Shown here: one piece after another, positions 9,156 to 18,243 of the stretch
Layout: the number at the start of each line of letters is the position of its first letter
How positions within the stretch are numbered: the first letter of the stretch is position 1
Origin: Nonomuraea sediminis
GTDB taxonomy: Bacteria; Actinomycetota; Actinomycetes; Streptosporangiales; Streptosporangiaceae
Direction: 5' to 3'
Length of the DNA stretch: 64,000 nucleotides
NCBI RefSeq assembly: GCF_018531495.1
Contig: NZ_JAHDTI010000001.1
Location: 496,001 to 560,000, forward strand
Made by a program: the position numbers and the translations under genes
The notes under the pieces: model-generated
Seen by the model: the letters and a program-made list of their open reading frames with translations, nothing else
What the model was told of the DNA's origin: nothing
Databases searched by the model: none

Positions 9156-10548
9156 ACTGGTCTCCCTCGTGTGCGGATAGGGCGAGTCGCAGGAGCAGGT
9201 CCTTGATCTCCACGGCCTCGAAGCGTTCGCGGGCCGCGGATGGGTCGGAGCAGAGCAGGACGGGGGCGTCGCCGGGGTCGGCGGCGAGCAGCCCGTGGGA
9301 GCCGCGCACGGCGCGGGCGCCGGCGTCCAGGCCGACGACGCTCATGAGGTAGCGCATGCCGAGTTTCTTGCGCAGGAGCGCCACCCCGGCCCGGCGCTTG
9401 GCCGCGGCGGGGGCGGCGGGGTCGAAGAAGAGCTCGGCGGGGTCGTAGCCGGGCTTGCGGTGGATCTCGACGATGCGCGCGAAGTCGGGCGCGCGGGCGT
9501 CGTCGAGCCAGTAGTAGTAGGTGAACCAGGCGTCGCGCTCGGCCAGGAGGACCAGCTCGCCGGAGCGGGAGTGGTCGAGACCGTGCGCTGCCTTGCCTGC
9601 CGCGTCGAGCACGTCGGCGACGCCCGGCAGGGATGCGCAGAGCGCGGCGACGGCCGGCACGTCGGCGGGGTCACGGACGTAGACGTGCGCCGTCTGATGG
9701 TCGGCCACGGCGAACGCGCGCGACGTCCACGGATCCAGGTACTCCATGCCGTCCTGCGTGTGGACCCGCAGGAACCCCTCGGCACGCAGCGTCCGGTTGA
9801 CGTCGACCGGACGGGACACGTCGGTGATGCCGTATTCCGACAGGACCACCACGGTCCTGCCCTGCTCCGCGGCGGCGTCCAGCAGGGGCGCGAGGACGGT
9901 GTCGAGCTCGGCTGCCGCCGCGGCGGAGCGCGGGTCCGACGGGCCGTACCGCTGCAGGTCGTAGTCGAGGTGGGGGACGTAGGCCAGGGTGAGGTCCGGA
10001 TCGCGGGTGGCCATGACGTGCTCGGTGGCCCGGCAGATCCAGGCCGACGAGGCGATGCCCGCGCCGGGCCCCCAGTAGCTGAACAGGGGGAACGTCCCCA
10101 GAGCGGCGGTGAGCTCGTCGTGCAGCTCCGGCGGGTCGGTGTAGCAGTCGGGATCCTTGCGGCCGTCCGCGTGGTAGATCGGCCGGGGCGTGACCGTCCA
10201 GTCGACGTCGGCGCCCATGGCGTACCACCAGCACACGTTGGCCACGGTGTAGCCCGGCCGGGCGCGCCGGGCGGCCTGCCACAGCTTCTCGCCGCCGACG
10301 AGCGCGTTGTGCTGGCGCCAGAGCAGGACCTCGCCGAGATCGCGGAAGTACCAGCCGTTGCCGACGACGCCGTGCCCGGACGGCGGTAGGCCGGTGAGGA
10401 AGGTCGACTGCACCGGGCAGGTGACGGCGGGCAGGACGGTGCCGAGTTCCGCCTGGAAGCCCGCTGAGGCGACGGCACGCAGCCGCGGCATGTGCGCCAG
10501 CAGCCTCGGGGTCAGCCCCACCACGTCCAGGACCAGTAGCGATGTCAT
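9136..10548 (-). CDS. Nucleotide pyrophosphatase/phosphodiesterase (alkaline phosphatase fold), EboF-like
   Basis: A 470-aa protein of the type I phosphodiesterase/alkaline-phosphatase superfamily, with no signal peptide. It begins [20 protein letters not shown] (metal-binding Asp), then has the nucleophile Thr region [14 protein letters not shown] and the later metal motifs [26 protein letters not shown] and [10 protein letters not shown]. In characterised ebo clusters a phosphatase-fold protein accompanies EboE, TatD, UbiA and EboA, and the same set lies directly upstream here. The ATG at 10548 overlaps the EboE stop by four bases. The substrate is unknown; a prenylated or phosphorylated metabolite made by the neighbouring genes is an inference. 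Confidence 0.85.
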   Translation of the reverse strand: MTSLLVLDVVGLTPRLLAHMPRLRAVASAGFQAELGTVLPAVTCPVQSTFLTGLPPSGHGVVGNGWYFRDLGEVLLWRQHNALVGGEKLWQAARRARPGYTVANVCWWYAMGADVDWTVTPRPIYHADGRKDPDCYTDPPELHDELTAALGTFPLFSYWGPGAGIASSAWICRATEHVMATRDPDLTLAYVPHLDYDLQRYGPSDPRSAAAAAELDTVLAPLLDAAAEQGRTVVVLSEYGITDVSRPVDVNRTLRAEGFLRVHTQDGMEYLDPWTSRAFAVADHQTAHVYVRDPADVPAVAALCASLPGVADVLDAAGKAAHGLDHSRSGELVLLAERDAWFTYYYWLDDARAPDFARIVEIHRKPGYDPAELFFDPAAPAAAKRRAGVALLRKKLGMRYLMSVVGLDAGARAVRGSHGLLAADPGDAPVLLCSDPSAARERFEAVEIKDLLLRLALSAHEGDQYVRTHP

Positions 10549-11675
10549 GCCTTCACTCCCAGATCGCGTAGCTCGGCACGGGCGAAGTCCAGCTCGTCGG
10601 CGATGCCGGCGGCGAGTTGTCCGGGGGTGTGCGGGCGCAGTGCGGGCGGCAGCACCTCCCACGTGTAGGTCTCCACGTCGAAGTGGTCGCACAGCGGCCG
10701 CGGCCCGCCGACCAGTTCCTTGAGCGCCTCGCGGAGCACGGGGATGGTGGTGGCCAGCGGCGCGACCGGCTCGACGTGCAGCGGCACGTGGTAGTGGACG
10801 CGCAACGGCCCGGGGAGGTCCCGGTCGAGCGCCTCGTCGAGGTCGTCGGCGGCCTGCCCACCGGAGGTGCGGGTCTGGTGCAGGAAGCGCGGCTCGACGT
10901 ACTCGCGCAGTGCGTTCGGGCTGGTGCTCTCCAGGGCGGCCGAGAGCTGGACCTTCACGATCGGCAGGCCGGCCGCGCTGAAGGCGGCCAGGGCGTCGGC
11001 GGGGTGTTCCCAGGCGCAGGCCAGGTGGGCGAGATCCAGGCAGACGCCGAGCCGATCGGTGTCGGCGTCGGCCAGCCGGGCGATCGCCTGCTCGGTGGTC
11101 TCCACGACGCAGCCTGGTTCGGGCTCGAAGCCCACCCGCACGGTCCGGCCGGTGACCGACTCGACGGCGGCCAGGCCGGCCGCCAGCTCGTCGATCCGGC
11201 GCGCGGCCATATCCGCCATGGCGGCGTTCCATGGCTCGCGCCAGCCGAAGGGCAGGGTGGAGACCGACCCCCGTGCCGCGTCGTCGGGCAGCAGGTCTGC
11301 CAGGACGCGCGCCAGGTCGAGCGTGTACGACAGCCGGGCGCGGGTCGTCCAGTCGGGATGGTAGACCGCGTGCTTGACCACCGGGTCGTGGAAGGAGCGG
11401 TAGGGGAAGCCGTTGAGCGTCACCACCTCCAGACCTCGCGCGGTCAGCTCCCGGCGGAGCCTGCCCCGGAGCGCGGCGTCGGCGGCGAGGGCGGCGGCGA
11501 CGGGAGCGGCGAGCCAGAGCCCGAGCCCCAGGACGTCCGTGCCGAGCCGGGCGCGGATCGGCGTCGCGTACGTGTCGAACTGGGCGATGACGCCGTCGAG
11601 GTCCTCGGCGGGGTGCACGTTGGTGCAGTAGCTGAGGTGGAGCGGCGTTCCCGAGGGGTGGTGCAGCCGCATCAT
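10545..11675 (-). CDS. eboE: Metabolite traffic protein EboE-like (TIM-barrel)
   Basis: A 376-aa protein that begins MMRLHHPSGTPLHLSYCTNV; the LSYCTNVHPAEDL stretch is typical of EboE. The TIM-barrel body has xylose-isomerase-like strands, VGFEPEPGCVVETTEQA and CLDLAHLACAWE, which carry candidate metal ligands. EboE belongs to a cluster that in cyanobacteria is linked to moving a secondary-metabolite precursor out of the cytoplasm, though its reaction is not known. The ATG at 11675 gives a four-base ATGA overlap with the TatD gene; the next codon is also ATG. ATGA overlaps on both sides place it inside a coupled block. Confidence 0.87.
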   Translation of the reverse strand: MMRLHHPSGTPLHLSYCTNVHPAEDLDGVIAQFDTYATPIRARLGTDVLGLGLWLAAPVAAALAADAALRGRLRRELTARGLEVVTLNGFPYRSFHDPVVKHAVYHPDWTTRARLSYTLDLARVLADLLPDDAARGSVSTLPFGWREPWNAAMADMAARRIDELAAGLAAVESVTGRTVRVGFEPEPGCVVETTEQAIARLADADTDRLGVCLDLAHLACAWEHPADALAAFSAAGLPIVKVQLSAALESTSPNALREYVEPRFLHQTRTSGGQAADDLDEALDRDLPGPLRVHYHVPLHVEPVAPLATTIPVLREALKELVGGPRPLCDHFDVETYTWEVLPPALRPHTPGQLAAGIADELDFARAELRDLGVKA

Positions 11676-12523
11676 GAGCCTCCGCGTCTGATGGAGCTGC
11701 CGGCGAAGGTCGGCTCGGCGGCGCCGGTGACGGCCAGATCGAGGCGGCCGGACTGGCCGTAGAACTCGACCGGGTTGCGCCACAGCACGCGGTCGACGTC
11801 GTCCTCGGTGAAACCGGCGGCCAGCATCGCCATGCCGGTCTCCAGCGTGAGGAGCGGGTCGGAGACGCCCCAGTCGGCGGCCGAGTTGATCAGCATCCTG
11901 TCCAGGCCGTACCGGCGCAGGATCTCCACCATGCGCGGTGGCGACATCTTGGTCTCCGGGTAGATGGAGAAGCCCATCCAGCAGCCGGAGCCGTGCACGA
12001 GGCCGACGGTGACCTCGTTGAGGTGGTCGATGGCGACTCGTCCGGACGCGATGCCGGAGGCCGCTACGACGTCGAGACTGCGCCGGGTTCCGCGGGCCTT
12101 GTCACGGTGGGGGGTATGCACGAGGGCCGGCAGGTCGTGCTCGACGGCCAGGGCGAGTTGCCGTTCGAAGGCGTCGTCCTCCTCGGGTGTGATCGAGTCG
12201 TAGCCGATCTCGCCGACCGCGACGACGCGGTCCTTGTCCAGGTAGCGCGGGAGCAGGTCCAGGACAGGGCGGCATCGTGGGTCGTTGGCCTCCTTCGGGT
12301 TCAGCGCGATGGCGGCGTGGTGGACGACGCCGAACTGCGCGGCCCGGTACGGTTCCCAGCCGACGAGCGAGTCGAAGTAGTCGGTGAACGATCCCGCGTT
12401 GGTGCGGGGCTGGCCCGTCCAGAACGCCGGCTCCACGACGGCCTGGACTCCGGCGTCGGCCATGCGGGCGTAGTCGTCGGTGGTGCGCGAGGTCATGTGG
12501 ATGTGCGGGTCGAAGATGCGCAT
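11672..12523 (-). CDS. TatD family metal-dependent hydrolase (EboB-like)
   Basis: A 283-aa amidohydrolase-superfamily protein. The expected metal ligands are visible in order: HIH in MRIFDPHIHMTS, the Glu in VAVGEIGYD, His in LVHTPHRDKAR, His in VAIDHLNEV and Asp in NSAADWGVSD. TatD enzymes are nucleases or hydrolases, but this subgroup belongs with ebo clusters and probably acts on a small molecule. It ends in a four-base overlap with eboE and starts three bases after the EboA gene, so it is part of the same transcript. The exact substrate cannot be read from the sequence. Confidence 0.88.
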   Translation of the reverse strand: MRIFDPHIHMTSRTTDDYARMADAGVQAVVEPAFWTGQPRTNAGSFTDYFDSLVGWEPYRAAQFGVVHHAAIALNPKEANDPRCRPVLDLLPRYLDKDRVVAVGEIGYDSITPEEDDAFERQLALAVEHDLPALVHTPHRDKARGTRRSLDVVAASGIASGRVAIDHLNEVTVGLVHGSGCWMGFSIYPETKMSPPRMVEILRRYGLDRMLINSAADWGVSDPLLTLETGMAMLAAGFTEDDVDRVLWRNPVEFYGQSGRLDLAVTGAAEPTFAGSSIRRGGS

Positions 12524-12526
12524 CGG

Positions 12527-13129
12527 TCAGGGCTCCTTGCGAGTGAGGCGGTGCAGCAGCGCGACAGCGTCACCGGGTGTGGCTCGGCCGGCCGCGGCAC
12601 GTTCGTCGGCGAAGGCGGCCAGCATGACGCCCAGCTCGGGGTCGGCCCGCTCATCGAGACCGTCCACGACGGCCAGCGGAACGCCCATGAACACGCACTT
12701 GAGCACCGCCTGCCGCCATGCGGCCTGGTCGAGGTGGCGGGCGCACGGGCCGAGCGCGGCGGCTACCAGGCGGGCGTCGTTGGTGCGGATCGCGTCGTGC
12801 AGCAGCGGCAGCGCCGCCGTGCCGAGGTCGAGCATGGGCAGCGCCTTGAGCACTGCTCGCTTCTCGTCGGCGTCGCCGTACCGGTAAAGCTCGCAGATCG
12901 CGGCGGCGCGGTCCGGGGGAAGCGCGGCCAGCAGCAGCGCTCGTGCGGCCTCATCGGCCGTCCAACCCGGCGCGCCCGGCAGCGGCTCCCGTCCGGCTTG
13001 CCGTCCCGCTGCGGGGAAGGACCGCCTGACGGTCTCGGGACGTTCGGCCGCGGCGGCGAGCATGGCTTCCAGCGAGGCCGCCCCCGGCGTCTCGCGCAAC
13101 GCGGCTCGCAGTCGCTCAGGTGTCGTCAC
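12527..13129 (-). CDS. eboA: EboA domain protein
   Basis: A 200-aa, Ala-rich, all-helical cytoplasmic protein with HEAT-like helix pairs and no signal or membrane segment. It resembles the EboA family in size and in the pattern AxxCELYRYGDxDEKRAVLKALPML followed by LxxDAIRTNxxRLVxAAL. The GTG at 13129 is chosen because it overlaps the preceding stop as GTGA; a longer reading to 13567 runs antisense-like through the neighbouring gene and has no domain content. It probably serves as an adaptor for the surrounding ebo enzymes, which is inference. Confidence 0.8.
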   Translation of the reverse strand: MTTPERLRAALRETPGAASLEAMLAAAAERPETVRRSFPAAGRQAGREPLPGAPGWTADEAARALLLAALPPDRAAAICELYRYGDADEKRAVLKALPMLDLGTAALPLLHDAIRTNDARLVAAALGPCARHLDQAAWRQAVLKCVFMGVPLAVVDGLDERADPELGVMLAAFADERAAAGRATPGDAVALLHRLTRKEP

Positions 13130-13971
13130 GATCCGCCTCCCCCGGCCTGCTCCGCCGCGCGGAGGAATCCGATCGAGCGGGCGGCCACGTCCGGGGCCGC
13201 GTGCGCGTGGCGGGGCAGTTCGACGGCCACCAGGCCCCGGTATCCGGCGTCGGCGAGCGCGCGCAGCACCGGCGGGAAGTCGATCTCGCCCTCGCCGAAC
13301 TCCAGGTGCTCGTGCGCGCCGCGGCGCATGTCGTCGATCTGGACGTTCACCAGGAAATCCGCGACGGACGTGACACAGGCGGGCACCGGGTCCGGCTCGT
13401 TGCAGCGGCAGTGGCCGATGTCCAGGGTGATGCCGAAGCCTTCCGGCTCGCCGAGCGCCTGGTGCAGCGCGCGCCAGCCGGCGATGGTCTCGACGAGCAT
13501 TCCGGGTTCGGGTTCGAATCCCAGCGGCACGCCGACGCGCCGGGCTGTCTCCAGCACCTGCGCGCATCCGTCCACGAGCCTGCTCCAGGCGAGGGACGGC
13601 TCCGTGTGTTCGGGGCGCACTCCGGACCAGAACGACATCGCCTCGGCGCCCAGGTCGGCGGCGATGGCGACGGCCCGGCGCAGGAAGTCCAGCCGCGTGT
13701 CCCGGTCGTCGTGGAGAAGGGTCGGGGCGTGCTTACGCCGGGGGTCGAGCAGATAGCGGGCGCCGGTCTCGACGACCACGGCCAGGCCGAGGGTGCGCAG
13801 GCGATCGGCGAGCTTCGCCACGCGCGGGACCAGGCCGTCGGCGTAGGGGTCGAGGTGATGGTGATCGAGGGTGAGCGCCACTCCGGCATAGCCGAGCTCG
13901 GCGATGACCTCGAGGGCGTCGGGCAGGCGGTGGTTGGTGAAGCCGTTGGTGCCGTAGCCGAATCTGATCAT
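13126..13971 (-). CDS. Sugar phosphate isomerase/epimerase (AP-endonuclease-2-like TIM barrel)
   Basis: A 281-aa xylose-isomerase-like TIM barrel starting MIRFGYGTNGFTNHRL. Candidate metal ligands are the Glu in LGFEPEPGMLVET, Asp and His in ITLDIGHCRCNE, the QIDDMRRGAHEHL stretch and the Glu in VAVELPRHAH. It is related in fold to EboE and to the isomerase at 16082-17089, so this operon holds three such barrels in addition to XylA. It overlaps the UbiA and EboA genes by four bases at either end. It probably isomerises or epimerises the sugar or cyclitol handled by the operon. Confidence 0.84.
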   Translation of the reverse strand: MIRFGYGTNGFTNHRLPDALEVIAELGYAGVALTLDHHHLDPYADGLVPRVAKLADRLRTLGLAVVVETGARYLLDPRRKHAPTLLHDDRDTRLDFLRRAVAIAADLGAEAMSFWSGVRPEHTEPSLAWSRLVDGCAQVLETARRVGVPLGFEPEPGMLVETIAGWRALHQALGEPEGFGITLDIGHCRCNEPDPVPACVTSVADFLVNVQIDDMRRGAHEHLEFGEGEIDFPPVLRALADAGYRGLVAVELPRHAHAAPDVAARSIGFLRAAEQAGGGGS

Positions 13972-14837
13972 GTCGGTGACAGCTTTCTGATCAGGCGGCG
14001 GGCGAGCGGAACCGCCGTGGCCAGGACGAGACCGGTGCGGGTGGCCCCGCTCCGCGCGGCGAGGGCGCCCTGGAGTGCGGGCAGGGCGACGATGCCGGAG
14101 GCGACCGCGGCACGGACGCGTCCGGCGGAGGGCTCCGCGAAGGCTCGCGCCTGGGAGACGCCGAACTCGGCGGCGTACCAGGCCGCGAGCACCGTGTGAG
14201 CCGCGCGGGCCGACGCGTCGGCGCGTCGGGCTCCGGGACCGGCGGTAGCGGCCGCGAGCGCGAGTGTGCCCGTCAGGGTGGCGGCGGGGAGGCGGCGGTC
14301 CGTGCCGGAGACCTCTGCGCGGGACAAGGTGGTCAGGAGGTAGGTGTGGATGGCGATCGTGAGAGCGGATGGGAGCGCGGCGACCATCGAACGGCTGGGC
14401 GCGGCCCCGAGCAGTACGTCGAGGCCGCGGCACAAGGCCATCGCCGTCGGCCCCGCGGGGGTGTTCTTGGCGAGGAGGTCGTACGCCCAGACGGCGGCGG
14501 CCAGGGGCACGGCGACGGTCAGGGCGCGGCGTCCGCCGACGAGCCCTGCCACGGCGACGCCCGCCGTCGTGAGGCTGGCGGCCACCGCGAGGGCGGCACC
14601 TGGAGACACCCGGCCTGAGGGTATGGGCCGTTCAGGGCGTTCGACCTCGTCGAGGCGGCGGTCCGCCCAGTCGTTGGCGGCCATGCCCGCCCAGTACAGG
14701 CAGACCGAAGAGCAGGCCAGGCCCAAGGTCCGGCCGTTGAGTGCCTGTCCGGCGGTGGCACCGGCGATCACGTCGCCGGGTACGGACAGCGCGGCCGGCG
14801 CCCGGACGAGTTCGAGCAGGTCCCGCAGCGCCGTCAC
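13968..14837 (-). CDS. UbiA family prenyltransferase (EboC-like)
   Basis: A 289-aa integral membrane protein with about eight hydrophobic helices. The first Asp-rich motif is visible as ANDWADRRLDEVERPERPIP, the NDxxD region that binds the prenyl diphosphate through Mg. The second Asp-rich region is weak: the sequence there reads YDLLAKNTPAGPTAMALCRG. It should attach a prenyl chain to a small acceptor at the membrane. The GTG at 14837 is chosen because the hydrophobic domain starts just after it and a GGGGG run lies upstream, 31 bp after the synthase stop. It corresponds to EboC of ebo clusters and to the actinobacterial SCO3242-type prenyltransferases (recalled, not checked). Confidence 0.86.
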   Translation of the reverse strand: MTALRDLLELVRAPAALSVPGDVIAGATAGQALNGRTLGLACSSVCLYWAGMAANDWADRRLDEVERPERPIPSGRVSPGAALAVAASLTTAGVAVAGLVGGRRALTVAVPLAAAVWAYDLLAKNTPAGPTAMALCRGLDVLLGAAPSRSMVAALPSALTIAIHTYLLTTLSRAEVSGTDRRLPAATLTGTLALAAATAGPGARRADASARAAHTVLAAWYAAEFGVSQARAFAEPSAGRVRAAVASGIVALPALQGALAARSGATRTGLVLATAVPLARRLIRKLSPT

Positions 14838-14868
14838 CGCCGCACCCCCGGCGCGCCGTACTGGAGCG

Positions 14869-16020
14869 TCATCGCGCGGCGCCCGGCGCGTCGAGAGCGG
14901 CGACGAGGTCGTGAAGCGCCTGCCATTGGGCGGCCAGGCCATGCGGGACCCGGCCGATGGGGTCCTTGAAGAAGAAGGCCAGTTCGGTGAGCGGGCCGGT
15001 CCGCCCGGCACGGTGGGCGGCGGCGGCCAGCCGCGCCAGGTCGAGGACCAGCGGGGCGGCCAGGGCGGAGTCGCATCCGTGCCAGGTGAACTCCATGCGC
15101 ATGCGGGTGCCGAGGAAGCCCTCGAAGGTGATCAGGTCCCAGGCGGTCTTGAAGTCACCGAGGTCTTCCAGGTAGTCGATGCGGGTGTCACCCTGCGGGG
15201 CGTAGCCCAGCGTCTCCGCGAGCACGCGCTGCTTGCTCGCGGCCTTGGCCGCGTTGGCGTCCGGCAGTGAGAGGTTGGCGCCGTCGCCGCCGCCCAGCAG
15301 GTTGACCCCTGACCAGGTGCGTACTGTCAGGTTGCGCTGGGCGAACATCGGAGCGAGCACCGACTTGACCAGCGTCTCCCCCGTCTTGCCGTCGTGCCCG
15401 GCGTACGGCAGGCCCTGCTCCCGGGCCAGCCGGTCGAGCGCGGGCAGGCGGGCGCCGGTCGATGGGGTGAAGTCGACGTATGGACAGCCGGCGAGCAGGG
15501 CGGCGTAGGCGGCCAGCGCGCTCGGCGGCAGGACGGGTTCCGGTCCGGCGAGCGCGGCACGAAGCGCGTCGAGATCGGCGTGGGCGGGGTGGTCTCGTGG
15601 AGCGGGCTCCGTGGACGACACGTTGATCACGACGACGCGGTCCAGGCCGTGCCTGAGCCGGAAGCTGTCGAGGTCGGCGCCGAGCGCGCCGGCCGCCTCG
15701 GCCTGGGTGGCGGCGGCCGGGAGCGGCCGTACGTCCTGCTCGATCGCGAGCAGCTCGCCGCGTACGGCATCGGCCAGCGCCGCCGGGACGACTCCCGCCT
15801 CCCCCAGCGCTTCGGCCTTCTTCTCCAGCCGGACCGAGGAGACGTCATGGCCGCCGAAGACCAGGTCACCGATGTCGGGCCGGACACGGCCGCGCAGTTC
15901 GGCCGACTCCAGGACGCACCCGGTCGGCGCGGCCAGGCCGGCCCGTACCGCGAGCGCTCCGATCATGCTGGTGACGGCGACCGAGCCCCGCGCGCCTATC
16001 AGCCATACTCCCGTGCTCAT
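14869..16020 (-). CDS. myo-Inositol-1-phosphate synthase-like protein
   Basis: A 383-aa NAD-dependent synthase-like protein. It has an N-terminal Rossmann motif (VWLIGARGSVAVTSM), the LVFGGHDVSS segment characteristic of inositol-phosphate synthases, VVVINVSSTEP, and the catalytic-domain stretch HDGKTGETLVKSVLAPMFA with further lysines. Canonical enzymes cyclise glucose-6-phosphate to inositol-3-phosphate; this diverged member may act on another sugar phosphate. An AAGGAG site lies 6 nt before the ATG. It occupies the place where ebo clusters of other bacteria carry a dehydroquinate-synthase-like cyclase (EboD), so it may supply the cyclitol scaffold for the neighbouring prenyltransferase. 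Confidence 0.87.
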   Translation of the reverse strand: MSTGVWLIGARGSVAVTSMIGALAVRAGLAAPTGCVLESAELRGRVRPDIGDLVFGGHDVSSVRLEKKAEALGEAGVVPAALADAVRGELLAIEQDVRPLPAAATQAEAAGALGADLDSFRLRHGLDRVVVINVSSTEPAPRDHPAHADLDALRAALAGPEPVLPPSALAAYAALLAGCPYVDFTPSTGARLPALDRLAREQGLPYAGHDGKTGETLVKSVLAPMFAQRNLTVRTWSGVNLLGGGDGANLSLPDANAAKAASKQRVLAETLGYAPQGDTRIDYLEDLGDFKTAWDLITFEGFLGTRMRMEFTWHGCDSALAAPLVLDLARLAAAAHRAGRTGPLTELAFFFKDPIGRVPHGLAAQWQALHDLVAALDAPGAAR

Positions 16021-16081
16021 CTGATCTCCTTCACGAGGGGGGTGCCCGACGGGCGGCCGCCGGCAGCCGCCCGCGGCGAGT

Positions 16082-17089
16082 TCATTCGGCGGAGAAGGCG
16101 GCGTCGAACGCCGAGGAGGGCGGGGTGATCGCGTTGTAGGCGCGGATGAGCGCCAGCGCGTCCGGCGCGCCGTGCAGCCGGTCCATCCCCGCGTCCTCCC
16201 ACTCGATGGAGATCGGGCCGTCGTAGCCGATCGCGTTGAGCGCGCGGAAGCAGTCCTCCCACGGCACGTCCCCTCGCCCGGTGGACACGAAGTCCCAGCC
16301 CCGGCGCAGATCGGCCCAGGGCAGGTGCGACGAGAGCCGTCCGCGGCGACCGTCGCCCACGCGCACCTTGGCGTCCTTGCAGTCCACGTGATAGATCCGG
16401 TCGGCGAAGTCGAGGATGAAGCCGGCCGGGTCGATCTCCTGCCACACCATGTGCGAGGGGTCCCAGTTCAGGCCGAAGGCCGGCCGGTGGCCGATCGCTT
16501 CCAGGGTGCGGACCGTGGTGTGGTAGTCGTAGGCGATCTCACTCGGGTGCACCTCGTGGGCGAAGCGGACGCCGACCTCGTCGAAGACGTCCAGGATCGG
16601 GTTCCACCGGTCGGCGAAGTCCTGGTATCCGGCCTCGATCATCGACGTCGGGACCGGCGGGAACATCGCCACGGTGTGCCAGATGGAGGATCCGGTGAAC
16701 CCGACCACGGTGGAGACGCCGAGCTTCGCGGCGGCGCGGGCGGTGTCCTTCATCTCCTCGGCCGCGCGCCCGCGCACGCCCTCGGGCTCGCCGTCGCCCC
16801 AGATGCGGGCGGGCAGGATGCCCTTGTGCCGCTCGTCGACGGGGTTGTCGCAGACGGACTGCCCGACCAGATGGTTGGAGATCGTCCACACCTTGAGGTT
16901 GTGCTTGGCCAGCAGCTCCAGCTTGCGACCGACGTACGAGTCGTCGGACAGTGCCTTGTCCACCTCGAAGTGGTCGCCCCAGCAGGCGATCTCCAGGCCG
17001 TCGTAGCCCCACTCCGAGGCCAGGCGGCACACCTCCTCGAACGGCAGGTCGGCCCACTGGCCAGTGAACAGCGTGATCGGCCTGGTCAT
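16082..17089 (-). CDS. Sugar phosphate isomerase/epimerase (TIM barrel)
   Basis: A 335-aa xylose-isomerase-like TIM barrel of the IolE/IolI type. It begins [20 protein letters not shown] and shows likely metal ligands in [36 protein letters not shown] and [11 protein letters not shown]. The HVDCKDAK segment is typical of inosose or ketosugar epimerases. The four-base overlap with a Gfo/Idh/MocA dehydrogenase upstream is the usual pairing in cyclitol or aldose oxidation pathways, where the dehydrogenase makes a keto sugar that this enzyme isomerises. A gap of 61 bp separates it from the inositol-phosphate-synthase-like gene. Confidence 0.88.
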   Translation of the reverse strand: MTRPITLFTGQWADLPFEEVCRLASEWGYDGLEIACWGDHFEVDKALSDDSYVGRKLELLAKHNLKVWTISNHLVGQSVCDNPVDERHKGILPARIWGDGEPEGVRGRAAEEMKDTARAAAKLGVSTVVGFTGSSIWHTVAMFPPVPTSMIEAGYQDFADRWNPILDVFDEVGVRFAHEVHPSEIAYDYHTTVRTLEAIGHRPAFGLNWDPSHMVWQEIDPAGFILDFADRIYHVDCKDAKVRVGDGRRGRLSSHLPWADLRRGWDFVSTGRGDVPWEDCFRALNAIGYDGPISIEWEDAGMDRLHGAPDALALIRAYNAITPPSSAFDAAFSAE

Positions 17090-18243
17090 GCGTCCTCCGT
17101 AGGGGTCAGCCGGCTCCCGTGAGCCGCGCTATCCTCGACCGCCTCCAGCACGCGCTGCACCCGCAGGCCGTCGTCGAAGGACGGCTCGGGGGCGATGCCT
17201 GTGGCGATCGCTTCCAGGAAGTCCTTCACCTCGTGCGTGAAGGCGTGCTCGTAGCCGAGGCCGTGACCGGGCGGCCACCACGCGCCGGCGTACGGGTGGT
17301 CGGGCTCGGTGACGAGGATGCGCCGGAATCCACCTGTGCCCTCGCAGAACCACAGCTCGTTCATCGACTCGAAGTCGAAGGCCAGACTGCCCAGCGCGCC
17401 GTTGACCTCGATGCGGAGCGCGTTCTTGCGGCCGGTGGCGAAGCGGGTGGCCTCGAAGGAGGCCAGTCCGCCGCCCGACATCCGGCCGATGAACAGCGCG
17501 GCGTCGTCCACGGTGACCGGTCCCCTGCCGCTGCCGCCTCCGGCGGTCAGCCCCGAGGAGCTGCCGGCCAGGGGGCGTTCCTTGATGAAGGTCTCGGTCA
17601 GCGCCGCCACCTCGGTCAGGCGCTCGCCGGTGATGAACTGGGCGGTGTCGATGATGTGCGCGCCGATGTCACCCAGTGCGCCGGAGCCCGCCCTGTCGCT
17701 CTGCAACCGCCACACGAGTGGGAACTCCGGGTCGACGATCCAGTCCTGCAGGTACTGGGCACGTACGTGCCTGATCTCGCCGAGCCTGCCCTCCTCGACG
17801 TAGCGCCGGGCGAGCGCGATGGCGGGCACCCTGCGGTAGCTGAACGCCGTCATCGCGTGCACGCCGCGCGCGGCTGCCGTACGGGCGGCGGCAGCCATGG
17901 CTTCGGCCTCCGCGACGGTGTTGGCCAGCGGCTTCTCGCAGATGACGTGCTTGCCGGCCGCCAACGCGGCGATGGCGATCTCGGCGTGGCTGTCGCCGGG
18001 GGTGCAGATGTCGACGATCTGCACGTCGTCCCGCTCGATCAGGCGCTTCCAGTCGGTCTCCGTGGCGGCCCAGCCCAGACGGTCCGCGGCCTGCGCGGTG
18101 GCCTCGGCGGACCTGCCGCACAGCGCCGCCATGGCGGGCCGCAGCGGCACGTCGAAGAAGGCCGCGACGTTGCGCCACGCCTGGGAGTGGACGCGCCCCA
18201 TGAACGCGTACCCGACCATCCCGACCCCGATGCGCGCGCTCAT
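17086..18243 (-). CDS. Gfo/Idh/MocA family sugar or inositol dehydrogenase
   Basis: A 385-aa NAD(P)-dependent oxidoreductase. The N-terminal Rossmann motif is [18 protein letters not shown], followed by the EKPLANT motif that holds the catalytic lysine, and the C-terminal substrate domain contains [13 protein letters not shown] with the conserved Asp and His. It is expected to oxidise a pyranose or cyclitol delivered by the neighbouring ABC importer. It overlaps the binding-protein gene upstream and the isomerase downstream by four bases each, so all three are translationally coupled. The substrate cannot be named from the sequence. Confidence 0.92.
   Translation of the reverse strand: MSARIGVGMVGYAFMGRVHSQAWRNVAAFFDVPLRPAMAALCGRSAEATAQAADRLGWAATETDWKRLIERDDVQIVDICTPGDSHAEIAIAALAAGKHVICEKPLANTVAEAEAMAAAARTAAARGVHAMTAFSYRRVPAIALARRYVEEGRLGEIRHVRAQYLQDWIVDPEFPLVWRLQSDRAGSGALGDIGAHIIDTAQFITGERLTEVAALTETFIKERPLAGSSSGLTAGGGSGRGPVTVDDAALFIGRMSGGGLASFEATRFATGRKNALRIEVNGALGSLAFDFESMNELWFCEGTGGFRRILVTEPDHPYAGAWWPPGHGLGYEHAFTHEVKDFLEAIATGIAPEPSFDDGLRVQRVLEAVEDSAAHGSRLTPTEDA

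Noticed and set aside
13130..13567. Extension of the EboA-like protein
   Set aside because: The added 146 residues are Arg/Gly/Ala-rich shadow of the neighbouring epimerase gene; the GTGA junction gives a better start.
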